The notes under the pieces are model-generated. The model was not told where the DNA came from. It searched no databases and saw only the letters and a program-made list of their open reading frames with translations. From the NCBI GenBank assembly GCA_941918925.1, contig OW799235.1, positions 103,929,947 through 103,993,946 on the forward strand: a stretch of DNA of 64,000 bases, written 5' to 3'. Position numbers and translations under genes: made by a program. This DNA is from Phyto melanocephala (lineage: Eukaryota; Arthropoda; Insecta; Diptera; Rhinophoridae). Of the stretch, positions 1 to 11,819 are shown piece after piece; the stretch's first letter is position 1; each line of letters begins with the position of its first letter.

Positions 1-2435
1 CAAGTCCTTTCACTTTATACCCATATTGGTAAAGTTAATAAAAAAATGTATCCACCATTTTGAGTGTTTAATAGTTCACTGTATTCAACTATTCAGGCAC
101 CAAACTGAATCTGTAAGTTTATTTTCGTTTGTAAATTTTAGAGCAGGTTTAATAATCGTATGTAAAAATTAGTCAGAGGTTTAACAAGCTTTATATTTAA
201 AAAAATGTTTATCAAATTGTTTTTAATTCGTTACAGGTTTGTTATTTAAAGGAGCACAAAATATTAAAAGATTATGAAATATCGAGTTTAGAACTTTTAC
301 TTGTTTTTTCTTAACTCTGATTTATTTGTAATCCTAAAATTAAATTTTTTTGCCTATTTTTGTCAAAAAGCGTTCCCACCTATAACTCTAATTAATTGTT
401 TACTCTTCCTCAGCTATCAAAAAAGTAAAAAAAAAGTCTCAAACTATAACAACACGCATTCGTCTGTATGGTGTATTTATCTGTTTGTATTTATATACAA
501 GCATACATTACTTTATGTATTTAAAGAAAATGTTTTTCCTTTTTCAATATTTTATCATTTGGGTAATAATTAGAGTTGACCAAGCATAAGTGTATATCTA
601 TAATAAGATGAAAATCAGATAGAAATTAGTTTGACAATCTACTTAAAATTTATTTTATTGCAGTAACTTTTATCAATAGAACGAATAATAAAAGAAAAAA
701 ATTTTAACTTTATCATTGTTTTGCTTTGTTTTATGACTACAGGAATTTTTGGTCAGCAATTTGTTACAAAATTTCGTATTGCTGTCAAAAGTTAGCAAAG
801 GCTTAGTTAAGTTTCGTATGTCATTACCCAAAAAAAAGTAAAACATAATTATAACAATGACTTAACAAAAAACCTTTTGTTTATAATACGGTTTGCCAAA
901 AATCAAAGAAGAGAAAGTTTAAGATAAACTCTTACAGATTCCTTTCTTAAATTGAATTATTTAAAAGTACTTAATTACCCTTAAACAAAAATCTAATTAA
1001 CAGCTTGTTTATAGGAAATTTTCATTATTTTTCTTTTTAACAACTTTGCGGTTAAGAAAAACAACGTCGTCGACAACAATGATAAATTTTTAAATCATAG
1101 ATGAATCTTACATTTGAAAGCCTATAGTATTGCGGTTGTTGTTAACATCAACAGCAAAAGTTTATATTATTATTTTTTTTTTAATTCTATTGAAACATTC
1201 TGTTGAAAACATAATTACCACAGGATTGAAATGTCAAAATTCTATGTATTTAGGTGTAAAATAAGCATTTCTTTGATTAATTTCAGTCGAGTTTACAAAT
1301 TCAATGCTAATATTGTATTTAAAAATAGTCAAGAACCTAAATGTTAATGAAATTTAAACGCAGGCATGTTTTAAGTATATCCTTAGTATAATTATTAGTA
1401 TCGAGGACATTATTAAAATTTAAGGAATGTATAAGTCTGTATAAAAAAAAATAACATCAGATTTTAAATACAAATTTAAAAAAATGTAATTGAAATAAAT
1501 TAAGGTTCAATAATTGAGCGAATAAAGGCAAGCAGTTTGGTGGAAATAGAGCTATAATGTTGGAAGTCTAACAGGTACGTACTAATCTGCTACCGTTAGT
1601 ATTCAATCTAATATTATACATTTCTAATAAAGTTACATATTATCTACCAAAATGGACAATGTTTTTTTATATTTATCTGAAAAGATTTGGGAAACGGCTA
1701 AAAACCATCGATAAAAGTGTATAACTGTGGCAATAAGGCTTATGTCTGTTTTTATAGTTTTTCAGAAAAGCACAGAAATTTTTGAGTTAATTTTTAAAAA
1801 TTAATTTTTTTAAAAATAAAGATAAAATAACATATTTGTTTGTTGTAAATAAATCAACAAATTTAATTAAACTTAAAATAAGTTTTTATTCCAAATGATA
1901 TTGTTCATTAAAAAGATAGAGGCAATAAGTTTTTACTTTATAACTTCCTGCAAAGTTGTCCAAAATAGTTTGAAATTGCAAAGATGTTGTTACCTTTATT
2001 TTAGCATATGTCGACTTTACCAGTTTTTCATTTTTGGCACAGATATTCTTAAGTCGTACAACCCTTTATTTTGTTTGAAGAAAATATTTTAAATATTTTT
2101 TTATTTGTAGTAGAATATTTAATTAAATTATGTTTATATCTGAAAAAGAATACACTTTACTTTTAAATTTAAATAAAATGTTGAAATTATTAATGAATAT
2201 CGGGAAAATATACATATAAAAGATTGTTAAGTAATGAAGATTAAAAAAAAAGCCAGCATTTACTTGCAGTATATAATTTACGTTAAGCAGTGTTGTAATT
2301 AAACAGTATCATAACAAACATATAAAACTGTATTTAAATAAACACTAAACTACTAAACTTCTTCATTATAAAATTTTATTATAACTGTGTGGAAGATCTA
2401 ATTTCTTATTTATTTCTTATAATCTTCTTCTTCTA
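1..2435. other. AT-rich intergenic DNA, no gene seen
   Basis: The stretch is uniformly AT-rich. Its short reading frames lack codon bias, splice context or any recognisable domain. I see no transposon ends and no RNA gene. Confidence 0.6.
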
Positions 2436-2790
2436 TCTATCTTCTATCTATATAAAACAGGATGTGTGTATGTATGTAACGTATGAACTCCAAAATGGCT
2501 GGGCCGATTTTGATGAAATTTTCAGGGAATCTTCAGAATTTTTTGGCGGGTAACACTGATTTTTGATTTTCGGTCTGCGGTCGGAGGGGCGTGGCAAAAT
2601 TCAATTTTTATATTGCACCACCAATGAAATATACATATATTTATTTTGATTGTTTTTTTCATTTATTTTTTTAAAAGCCGTTGTCATGTTTTTCAAAAGG
2701 AGATATCAAAATCTTAAATCGGTTATGTAGATCCGAAGATATTTACAAAAAACATATATATAACATAATGGGATTGAGCCCATATCTACA
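2436..2790 (+). repeat. Dispersed insect repeat head (GGGCCGATTTTGATGAA type)
   Basis: After a TATCTATATAAAA lead-in and a GTATGTATGTAACG stretch comes a segment containing GGCTGGGCCGATTTTGATGA. Variants of this motif recur at the ends of many insect mobile repeats. A diverged relative lies on the minus strand near 27150-27240, where GAACGGCTAAACCGATTTC occupies the same position. No coding capacity remains. The family name is not assignable by eye. Confidence 0.45.
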
Positions 2791-2918
2791 CAATATGTAA
2801 TGTATTCTGTAAAAAAAAACTTTATGATAGGTATTCCATGGATTTTTATTTGAAGGCCGTAAGTGTCGTTAAAAGCTCAATGTAAATCATGTGATAATAC
2901 AACACTAATGTTTGCTTA

Positions 2919-3231
2919 AGGCCATGACTGACTATCCTACAAAGTCGTGCGATTATGTCAAATAAAAATCTGATAGTTTTCTGTCCTACATGAAAAAATC
3001 GCAACAAAATGTGTTATTGGATGCCACACTGTCATACTTGCTTAGAAAAAGCAACTCTTATCGCACAGAAACTATTATTTTATGAAAATTTTCGAAAGAT
3101 TATCAAATCGGATACACTTGTCAAAAAATCTGTCACACATGTGCACTTTGTGTCCACACTATCACACTTTCTGAACACACATACAATTTTTGACATATCG
3201 AACGACTAAATCTGATAGTCAGTCATGGCCT
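2919..3231. mobile_element. MITE with 18-bp terminal inverted repeats, TTA target duplication
   Basis: The ends AGGCCATGACTGACTATC and its exact reverse complement bound 313 bp. Weaker inverted similarity continues inward to about 45 bp (AGTCGT...ATGTCAAA in both arms). TTA flanks both sides (2916-2918 and 3232-3234), the 3-bp duplication expected of PIF/Harbinger-type elements. The interior has no transposase. Superfamily assignment rests only on the duplication and is an inference. Confidence 0.65.
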
Positions 3232-3234
3232 TTA

Positions 3235-3953
3235 GGGCCTGCAACGCGGACTGTGTCAGCTTATCACTACAAAACACAACCGATAAAGAAATTGTATTGA
3301 AATAAAAAAAAAATTAACAAAACAGTAAAAGTACATTTATGTATGTATGTAAATAGATGAAGCAATATAAAATGAAGTGCTGTGAATATACCAATAGTTA
3401 AAAGTACATTATAACTTCTGTAATATAACTGTTATACTGTAAGTTTAACATTTCTACAAGGGTTTATATACTCACTAAACTTTTAGTATTAAAGTGTTAC
3501 CAACATAAAAGTATTAAATTAATATATATTCTATATAAAAGCCCAATTTCATATTGTTGGTCGCAAGATAAACCCGAAATAGAAACTGTAATAACTTAAG
3601 GTAATTTTTTTGTAAAACTGTTATTTTGGATACTATTGCATTAAATTTTTATGTCGAGGTGTAGTTGTGTGAAATGTGTTGGAGTCACTGAAGAACTCAA
3701 TTTCCTAAAAAAATACGAGATAGGGCCTTCCTGCTTGCGACTATCGATATGTTTATACAATAATTGAGAAATCACAAAATAAATATTTAAAGCCATCAAA
3801 TGAAACTCAAAAATCTCTTTTTTACTGTCACAACAACATTTCCCACATGGTATTATTTATCCTCATAGAAACTCTTCGAATTTGTCCTTTATGATTGGAA
3901 CATTATGGAAATGCATATTTCCTTTTTCATATTTTCTTACCAAAACGTATTAG
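3235..3953. other. Intergenic DNA, nothing recognised
   Basis: The stretch holds AT-rich DNA with short runs only. I see no gene, repeat end or RNA. Confidence 0.5.
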
Positions 3954-4532
3954 AATGCCATTTATAGAATGTTCACACGGACAGGAGGTTCGCTCTCTCG
4001 TTCAAGGTTCGCGACCGAATCTTGATTCATTCTACAAGATTAGGCATACAAAATTTTGGGAGCGAATCTTCCTGGTTCAATTTTAATCTTGCTGCGAATC
4101 TAGAAAATTTTACTATCATCTCCAATTTTGATAACAAAAAATCGCTAATTTATATGTACTGGCTGTCAAAAAAAAAAACATAAACAAAAGATAAACCAAA
4201 AAAATATTGTGTGTAAAAAATTAAAAAAAAAACCATTGTGGAAATAAAAAATATATGTATGTTTAAATATATATATATTGAAATTAAAATAAAAAAACGT
4301 AAATTTAAAAATTGTATAAAATTATATTCATGAAATAATTTTAAATATTACTTACTTACTTCTTTTATCCATTTTAAAAATAAACTACAGAAAAAACAAA
4401 AACCGCGTTAAATAATTGAAGAAAAATACAAAAGTTAAAGTGAAACAAAAACTATCGTCTGAACACCAGGGTTCGCTTTAAAGATTCAGAGAGGGAACCA
4501 CGAGATTCATACTGCCGTGTGAACATGGCATT
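3954..4532. mobile_element. Imperfect inverted-repeat element (MITE-like)
   Basis: The left end reads AATGCCAT, a short insertion, then GTTCACACGG. The right end is the inverse of AATGCCATGTTCACACGG. Similarity continues inward (GGTTCGCTCTCT against GGTTCCCTCTCT). TA lies immediately outside both ends. The interior is AT-rich without a transposase. The element is plausibly an old DNA-transposon derivative; no superfamily can be named. Confidence 0.5.
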
Positions 4533-5120
4533 AGCATATCTCTTTTAAGTTTGTTATTATTTTTCGTGTTATCTCTAGTTTTGTCCTGGCGCTCAATTCT
4601 CGTTCTGTAAAAATGTGAATTGAAAACCTTTTTGAGTTATATCATACGGTGCCACCATACCTTTTACTATACAAACACTTTTCATTTCACAGTTTCACAC
4701 AACGAGAATTAAGCCCCTGAACAGAGTATTTAAAAATTATTTTAAGCCTTAATAAAAATTTTAATTTCAGTTCATTCAAATAAACTTTATATTCGAAATT
4801 GCTCAACTGAACTAAAATTTTGTGTTAAATAGGTAAAAAGATTGTTTTTGGTTCCAGATTAGCCACAAAAATATTAAAAAAAACAAAACATAATTCATCA
4901 TAAACTTATTTTTTATTATCAGATTTAAAAAAGTCTTAAAAACATAACCAAAAAAAATTTAATATTTCTCATTTTATAATATTATATATACGACATGATT
5001 TAATGTGAGAGTCTAATTTAGATTGAATAGTAAATAAAAAACATATCATATCAGACATGGATTTCTACATTAAAAAGGAATATGAAAAATGATTACATAA
5101 GTTATTTCTTAAATATATAT
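4533..5120. other. Intergenic DNA downstream of the LRR gene
   Basis: The stretch is AT-rich, with no gene or repeat end recognised. It lies past the 3' end of the minus-strand leucine-rich-repeat gene. Confidence 0.5.
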
Positions 5121-5126
5121 TTTATT
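5121..5126 (-). terminator. Polyadenylation signal of the LRR gene
   Basis: AATAAA on the minus strand lies about 45 nt beyond the stop codon (5169-5171) of the leucine-rich-repeat gene. Position and orientation fit a short 3' UTR, but AATAAA is frequent in DNA this AT-rich. Confidence 0.45.
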
Positions 5127-5168
5127 AAAAAAATTAATTATTTTCTTATTAAATTATAAATTTTTTAT

Positions 5169-8100
5169 CTACCCACTTTTATATATTTCTTCAATCTTGT
5201 GTTCCTTCACCAACCTTAAATTCTTAACACAAAAGTCCACAGGCGTTACAACACATAATGGTTTTTGACCGTTAAAGTATGGACTATGTGATCGTATATA
5301 CGATATTCTACGATTGTCCAAAAATTTTGTCATTTCTTCCCAACAGGGACATTGCCATGGGTTTCCTTCCAATGAGACTTTTTCTAACCTTTGAAAAGTT
5401 GCATTTGAATTGGAAAGAAACGATAAACGATTATTATCCAACAGTAGTTCAGTGACATCTGTAAAAGACTCCAAGACTTCGGCAGGTATTGTTTCTAAAA
5501 GATTGCCACCTAAGTGCAATTTCTCCAAACGTCTCATAGGAGCAAACATACGTACATCTAAGCTGGCAAGTTGATTTAGGCCCAAAGATAGATACTGCAG
5601 GAAAGGTACTGAAGCGAAGGTTAAAGGATGTAGCATTTGTATGTTGTTTGATTTTAATAAAAGTTTACGCAAACGCGGCAAAGTTTGTGAGCCAAACGCA
5701 TTAACATCTATATGTGTAATGCTATTATGTGACAGATCCAAAGTATCCAATGCTACCAGATTTGAAAAAGTGTTTGCTTTAATTTCTTCGATATCATTTT
5801 CGTAAATATACAATTTGCGCAAATTCACCAGATGATTGAAATGATTTGAATCGAGTGATTTGATATTATTACGACTTATATCCAAAAACTGCAAATTGAT
5901 TAAATATTGAAACTGTGAACTTTTCAGCTGATCTATGTCATTTGAACTGAGATCCAATTGTATAAGACGACCGAGACCAGCAAATACATCTGGTGTTAGT
6001 TGTTCTAAGCTATTGGATGAGAGATTTAAAGTTCTTAATTCCTTCATACTCTCAAATGTACGATCTTCAATGTAATTAAGGGGGCTTGAGGTGATGCTTA
6101 GATCTTTCATTGATGTTAGTTGTTTGAAGGTGTTAGATGAGAGCTTAAAATATAAATAGACACAATAATATGTATATTAGCTAGGGTTTTGAGTTATTTA
6201 ATCATCCCGTTTTCCCGGGATTATTTTTCGGGATCGCGGGAAATTAAAAAAGTAGCTACGACTCGAAAGCATATGTTTATATTGTGAAATTTTTTTTTTT
6301 TTTTCATAAAAATATTTTTTTCTAGGCTTTTTTTTAACTTTATGTTTAAAAATATTTTTACAAATAATTTGATATACTTTTTGAGGTAATACAATTTTTT
6401 TTAATATTTAAAGAAACGAAACTGTTTTAGATGGAAAGTTCAATAGTATGGAAGTTTTTTTGAAAAGGAGGGTGATGAAACTGCTGTATGCTCTTTATGT
6501 GCAAAGCTAATTTCATGCAAAGTCCGAAGCACCAGCGGATTAATGCATCATTTAAGGTCATTGCACAAAGCAATGTGGGAGAAAAAGTTATCTGATATGA
6601 AAAATCAGAAAGAACTGCCGTCAAAAATTAAAAAAAAAATTTTTAGGGGAAGTGGTCAAAAAACTCAAAATATTGTATAAGTATTTGTTAAATGCACTTT
6701 TAACTATTCGTCCAACATCGATATAAAGTGAACGAGTGTTTTCTGTAACAGGGCAATTTGTTAATAAAATCAGAAATAGACTTTGAGCATATTAAGATTA
6801 TTTTCTAAGTCGTTAAAAATTTTTACGTTATATATTTTTTTTAATTGTGTTTACATGTTTTGAAATTTAATTCTAATGTTTTTGTTTTTGATCTCATAGC
6901 TAAGGTACCTGTATTTCTGTTTTTTGTGGTCATATTTGATCTCGTATCTAAAAAACAATATTTTTTTCAATAAAAAATATTTTTACTCAATTTATATTTT
7001 AAATTCAAGTTTCTTCATTAATTTTTATAGTTTTGTACTGTTTCATTTACATTATAGACTATTTTATGGTTCTTAATAAAAAGTTTTTTATTAATCTGAT
7101 CAAAAGAGTGGTAATGATGAAATCGTAGCTGGTTTCGAAAATGCATTCCACTCAGCTAGTATCGGATGACTAATTTTCCCTTGATATTCTTGTCGTTATC
7201 GCATTGAACTTATAGCCCTAATTTAAAATTTATTACACAAAATAGAAAAAGTTCATAAAATGTAAATACAAAATTTACTTTTTATTTGTTTTGTTGCGGG
7301 ATCCCGGGAAATTAAAAAATAAATCTCGCACTCCCGGGAACAAAAAATTGCGGGAAAAAAATTCTAATATTAGCAGATTTACAGAAATTGTATTCTTTGA
7401 TTGAAAATTCTTCATAGTTTAACACTCTTTTACATATTTTATTTTATCAAAGTCTTCATGGGTATTTCGACACTGACTCTTATGACATGATACAGGATTA
7501 AGCGAATTTGTAGTTTTCGAGATAATTTATAATATTTCTTACCTTTTCAATCAGATTATCACTCATCGTTAAGATTTCTAAATTTGTCAAATCATGAATA
7601 TTAACACTTTTCAATTCGTTGTAATCCAAATGAAGGACTCTTAGTTTGGGAATTACTCCCTCGGTTTCCATCGACTGAATAGCATTATGTGAAAAGTTAG
7701 CCACCTCTAGGTATAAAAATTTACTTTTTAATTGTTTGTTTAAATTTTTTAATAAATTCCAACTAGCATCTAGATTTTCCAATCTATTGTCATCATTAAA
7801 ATATGTTTCCTCTAGAATCTCTATATTGCATTTTGAAACATTTAAGTTTTTTAAATTAGGCAAACTTTGGAAACCCTTTTCATGCATACTCAATTCACCA
7901 GCTTGAGAAATATCTAAATATTCCAAATTCTCAAGTTCCTTAGGAATTTCTAAAATTGCATTAAAAATTAATGTGTATCAAAGAATAAAAATTTATTGGT
8001 TTAATTTAATCCACATACATACTTTCCCATTTGATTTCTGTCTCTTTATCATTAACAATTTTCAGTTGTTTCCAATCATTTTGCCCCAACCCGCGTAAAT

Positions 8101-8227
8101 TATTTATATGCAGCACATTTTCACACACAATTAGTTCTTTGTTCACCGAATTCTTCGAACATTGTGGTATACAGTATACGAAGTGTCTTGTTAAACATAT
8201 TATGGCCAATGCCAAAATTATATTCAT
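5169..8227 (-). CDS. Secreted leucine-rich-repeat protein, three coding exons
   Basis: Exons are 8227-8023, 7949-7543 and 6143-5169 (205, 407 and 975 bp). The donors are GAAA|gtatgt and AAAG|gtaaga; the acceptors are attttag and attttaag. The phases join exactly to give 528 residues. The ATG at 8227 starts a hydrophobic signal peptide (MNIILALAIICL...), followed by a Cys-containing N-terminal segment. About 16 LRRs of the typical LxxLxLxxNxIxxL type follow, and the exon 2/3 junction restores one repeat (DNLIEK then LSSNTF). A C-terminal cysteine-rich LRR cap begins NPWQCPCW and ends VDFC. No membrane segment follows, so the product is probably secreted or extracellular; partner and pathway are unknown. 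It belongs with the many extracellular LRR proteins of flies, and I cannot name an orthologue. Intron 2 (1.4 kb) hosts a hAT relic on the other strand. Confidence 0.85.
6431..6788 (+). pseudogene. hAT transposase remnant: BED zinc finger plus hATC
   Basis: The first part reads SIVWKFF, then after a frameshift in a T run DETAVCSLCAKLISC and SGLMHHLRSLHKAMW. This has the C-x2-C and H-x4-H spacing of a BED finger, and the frame ends in a stop near 6680. The second part (about 6678-6788) reads LLNALLTIRPTSI, a stop, then SERVFSVTGQFVNKIRNRL, matching the hATC core (P-T/S-S...ER.FS..G......R..L). The central RNase H-like catalytic region is deleted, so the gene is dead. Confidence 0.7.
7106..7165 (+). 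other. 60-bp coding-like module, copy 1
   Basis: These 60 bp are about 87% identical to 35500-35559, with 8 mismatches and no indels. Translated on the plus strand they read NDEIVAGFENAFHSASIG and then a stop; the second copy reads DDEIVASFENEFHSANIG. Most changes fall so that the peptide stays similar. The source gene or element is not recognised. The module lies within the borders proposed for the hAT relic. Confidence 0.5.
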
Positions 8228-10481
8228 TCGGTTTATAAATACTTGCAGTTTTTCCTGTATTTCGCACAAAACACTAGCGATCCTACTAAGTTTGTGTTAA
8301 AGATGAGACTGAGGATAAGAGAATGTATTTTGTTTGTTAAATAAATGAATTTAACAGAGATGGCAAACTCAGCACTATTGACATTCTAAATAATATTTTT
8401 TTCTTTAGTATTATCATAATGACAATTCAGTATTAAGTTTAAAACGTCATCACCTCTAATAATATTGTTAAAATTTTAGAACCTAACTGAAACATGACCA
8501 GCGAGGAAGTAAAATGCCTTTTCAATTTCTACACCATAAACATTTTAAGCAAAATACCTGCAAATAGTAATTTTCAAAATCTTTTTCCTCGTTTAAAATT
8601 TACAAAATTTTGTATAGCAACTATAGTTGCAATTGTTTAATTTTTTCTGTTTTCGTAATATTTCTCTATCTCTCTGTCTTTTTAATATTTCACTTTTTAC
8701 AATAAATCGAAATAAACGTGAAGTTGGCTGCAATAAGTTTTATAAATATTTAACTCATATTGCTAATTAACATAAATTATATGCTTAATATAAGCTAGTA
8801 TATAACACTATGAGAAAAAGAAACTTATGTAAGCCTGAACGTTTAAAATAAAAAAATATTATAAAAATAAAAATAACCACAAAAGAAAATATCGACAGAT
8901 TGAATTTTGACATGCATATAATAAAAAATTTAAATTTTTAAATTGTACCAAATAAGTCGCTGTTGTACCAGGCAACCAATGAAATACAAAATTTTAAATA
9001 AGTATTTGTTTCAGTAAAATATGCATATAAAATTCGTCCTAAAAAACAAACGTTAGAATGAATTTTACTTTGAAAAAATGTGTTTCTTTTTCTACTATTG
9101 AGTTAAGATTAAAACAAAATCTTTGCTCAAATTGTTACTCAGTTTATTTCGGTTTCAATATGAAATATTGAAAATTGTTTCTTTTTTCAAAGCTGCAATA
9201 GATTAAACATTTGCCCAACTTAATTTGAATTTTTTTTTTGTTTCAGTGTTTGAAAAATTAATTAATTAATTAATCAAATTCTATTATATTGAACACATCG
9301 TAAGAACTTTTCCATTCCTGAAATGCAAATTTGTCATGACAGAAAATATTACCTTAAAAATGGCTTTTTTATATTTGTCATTTGTAAAGTGTGCGTTGTA
9401 CATAATCTATATTTGTAGTTTCAAAACACTTAATTTTCCATGCTTGAAATTCAGTGTATTAGGTTCTCATAATATTGAGAAAGAGAAAAATATTAATCGT
9501 AAATTTGTTTTCTGATTAAAAGTAAGCATGTATAGCCATTTAGTTCATCTAAGCATAATGTGACCACTAAAAATTCTCATACCTATATTCTTTCCAGCTT
9601 GTACCTAGCTTTAATTTATTCACTTGAAAACTTCATATGGAAAAGCCAGTTTTGTTGCGGTAGGTTATGCACGCCAGACCTGTTATGAGTCACATGAATA
9701 TTACAAACGCATGTACAGATATAATTTTTTATATAAAACTGACTTTTAATTAATTTCTGTATGTTTGTATTAAACTATATACAGTGGCGTTTAAAGATTA
9801 ATATTGAAAAGAGATTGTGAGAGACATTTCATTCTTAAAATCTTTATCATTATTTAGTGCAAAATTTTTAAGAAGCTTTATTGTCCAAAAAGCAAATATT
9901 ATTTGCAATTTATTAAATAACATAAAATGGTTCGTAATAAACCATCTTAATATAATTATTTAGGTTATTCAGGTTAAATTAGATTTAATTCAAATAAATA
10001 ATTGTGAGTGTAAGATTATTAAAAATATTTATATATAATTATAATTGTATGCATATAGGTAGAGGTAGAGATAATTTTACAGTTTATAGAAAAAACTGTG
10101 AAGAAGACTTTTTGGAGCCGATATTAATAGTCAACAATTTGGGGATACATGAAAATATTTTTTCTGTTTGTCTATTTCAACTTGTTGCACTCAACACAAC
10201 AAACAGACAAAAAGCATAGTTAAGACATAATCACGGCAACCAATTTATGTTCTCTAAAATAATATTTAGTAAACGCAAACAAACTTATGATATTTTTTTT
10301 TGCAAACGTTAATTTATAATTTATACTATTTGAACAAATTACTAAACAAAGTATTTTTAATTCAATAACGTTAATATTTTTTCCACAAAAGATTTTAAAC
10401 CCAATTCTCTAGACATTGTCTTTATTATAATTTACCCCCCATGTTCACAAAATGTCAGATATAAATTAAATATAGATTAAA
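8228..10481. other. Upstream region of the LRR gene and intergenic DNA
   Basis: The first ~100 bp should hold the 5' UTR and promoter of the minus-strand LRR gene; no TATA box or initiator can be fixed with confidence. The rest is AT-rich and I see no gene or repeat end in it. Confidence 0.45.
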
Positions 10482-10972
10482 TGCTATAAAAAAAGTGTAG
10501 CTTCGGCTATGTGCTACGTAGCGCCGTCTTGTTGAAACCAAATGTTGCCAAAATCCTCCTCTTCAATTTTTGTGTACAAAAATTCGTTCAACATAGCCCG
10601 ATAACGATCGCTATTGACTACGTCCACTTCATGCTAATTTTCGAATAGAAATAGCCCAATTATGCCTCTGGACCAAAATCCGCACCAAACAGTGACACGT
10701 TTTGGGTGTATCGGCTTTTCAATGTATGCGTGCGGGTTTTATGTGCCCCAAATGCGACAATTTTTCTTGTTTACATGCCCACCAAGATCAAAATGAGCTT
10801 TATATGAAAAGATGATTTTTTTTGACAAAATCGGCATCTTGGCCCACTTTCCCAGCGTTTCTCAAGCGTATACACAACCGTATTCGTTATCTGTCAAATT
10901 AGACATGACCTAAGTATTACCAATCACGATATAAGCACTAGTTGAAAAAAAAACGTTTGATGGCCGACCCTT
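10482..10972 (-). mobile_element. Mariner-family fragment, minus orientation
   Basis: Read on the minus strand it starts after a terminal AAGGGTCGGCCATC and carries decayed transposase: HFDLGGHVNKKNCRIWGT, then PKRVTVWCGFWSRGIIG, then FGNIWFQQDGAT. These are the first and second catalytic blocks of a Tc1/mariner enzyme. The frame is broken by stops and the third catalytic block is gone. The distal end lacks the terminal repeat. It is the same subfamily as 12283-12833, in inverse orientation. Confidence 0.7.
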
Positions 10973-11379
10973 TATTATGTTCTAGAATTTATATAGAAAA
11001 ACGAAAAATGTTTAATTTGTTATTGTTTTGAATACGAAAATTTGTTGATTTTATAAAAAACTCCAGAACTCAACTGTGTGGGAAGTTATGATCTGATTTC
11101 TTAAAAATTTGATATTGCGTACTCACAGAGAAGATGAAAACATAACAACCGAGTTTATTGTCAATCGAATGCATTTAAATAAATTTTTTTACATATAAAA
11201 GTTGTCTCATAATAATCATAGTTTGCAGACGACTATGTATTGAAATTCAAAAACGAAATTTTGATCAAAAAACTATAACATTTTAGATATTATCCAAAAT
11301 ATATCCTACGATTGGCAGCGACTATGCTTGGTCATATCTTTTTCAGTTTGATACATTATTTAAACATATTTAACACTTA

Positions 11380-11817
11380 TGGTGTTTTCTTTTCTAGCAA
11401 ACAATGTTGCCCTTTTACTATTCAACACTTTTCAAAGGTCACCTGCTCCCTAATAAAATGCTACCTTTATAATCAGCAGAATAGAACAGAAATTTTTCAC
11501 ATTTTTTACGTGATATCATATTTTTATGTAAAACTGCCTTTCTTGCTTCCATTTTAATAATTTGGGACCAACAATTATTTTTAACCATTAGAAAAACTTA
11601 ATTTTCTTTTTTACTATTAACTGTTAAAGAGTGCAATATTCTAACCCTTTGATTTAATTCAGGGTACGAAATGTAACATTTCTTCTCATTTTTATGGCAA
11701 CATTATTACAAAAGAACTTGTCACCTGTTTATAATATAATATTGTATATTTTTAAGAACACAAAAAAAGGCATAGGGCAGAATTAATGCAACATTTACGT
11801 CAGAAGAGAAAACACCA
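11380..11817. mobile_element. MITE with TGGTGTTTTCT ends and TTA duplication
   Basis: The left end TGGTGTTTTCTTTTCT and the inverse of TGGTGTTTTCTCTTCT at the right bound 438 bp. Similarity continues inward (AATGTTGC in both arms). TTA duplicates flank it at 11377-11379 and 11818-11820. It contains no transposase. The 3-bp TWA-type duplication suggests PIF/Harbinger (inference). Confidence 0.6.
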
Positions 11818-11819
11818 TT

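Larger units (their letters stand above)
6206..7354 (+). mobile_element. hAT-type transposon relic in intron 2 of the LRR gene
   Basis: GC-rich ends stand out from the AT-rich background: CCCG then TTTTCCCGGGA at the left, and TCCCGGGAAC then TTGCGGG at the right, in inverted orientation. Between them lie the two ends of a hAT transposase, a BED zinc finger and the C-terminal hATC dimerisation motif, with the catalytic middle missing. No clear 8-bp target duplication is visible, so the exact borders are uncertain. The relic is antisense to the host gene. Confidence 0.6.

Noticed and set aside
8267..8269. Upstream in-frame start for the LRR protein
   Set aside because: The codon is TTG. The ATG at 8227 directly precedes the signal peptide.
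8031..8300. Plus-strand 89-codon frame opposite LRR exon 1
   Set aside because: It is the antisense of a signal-peptide exon that is confirmed by splice phase, and it has no domain.
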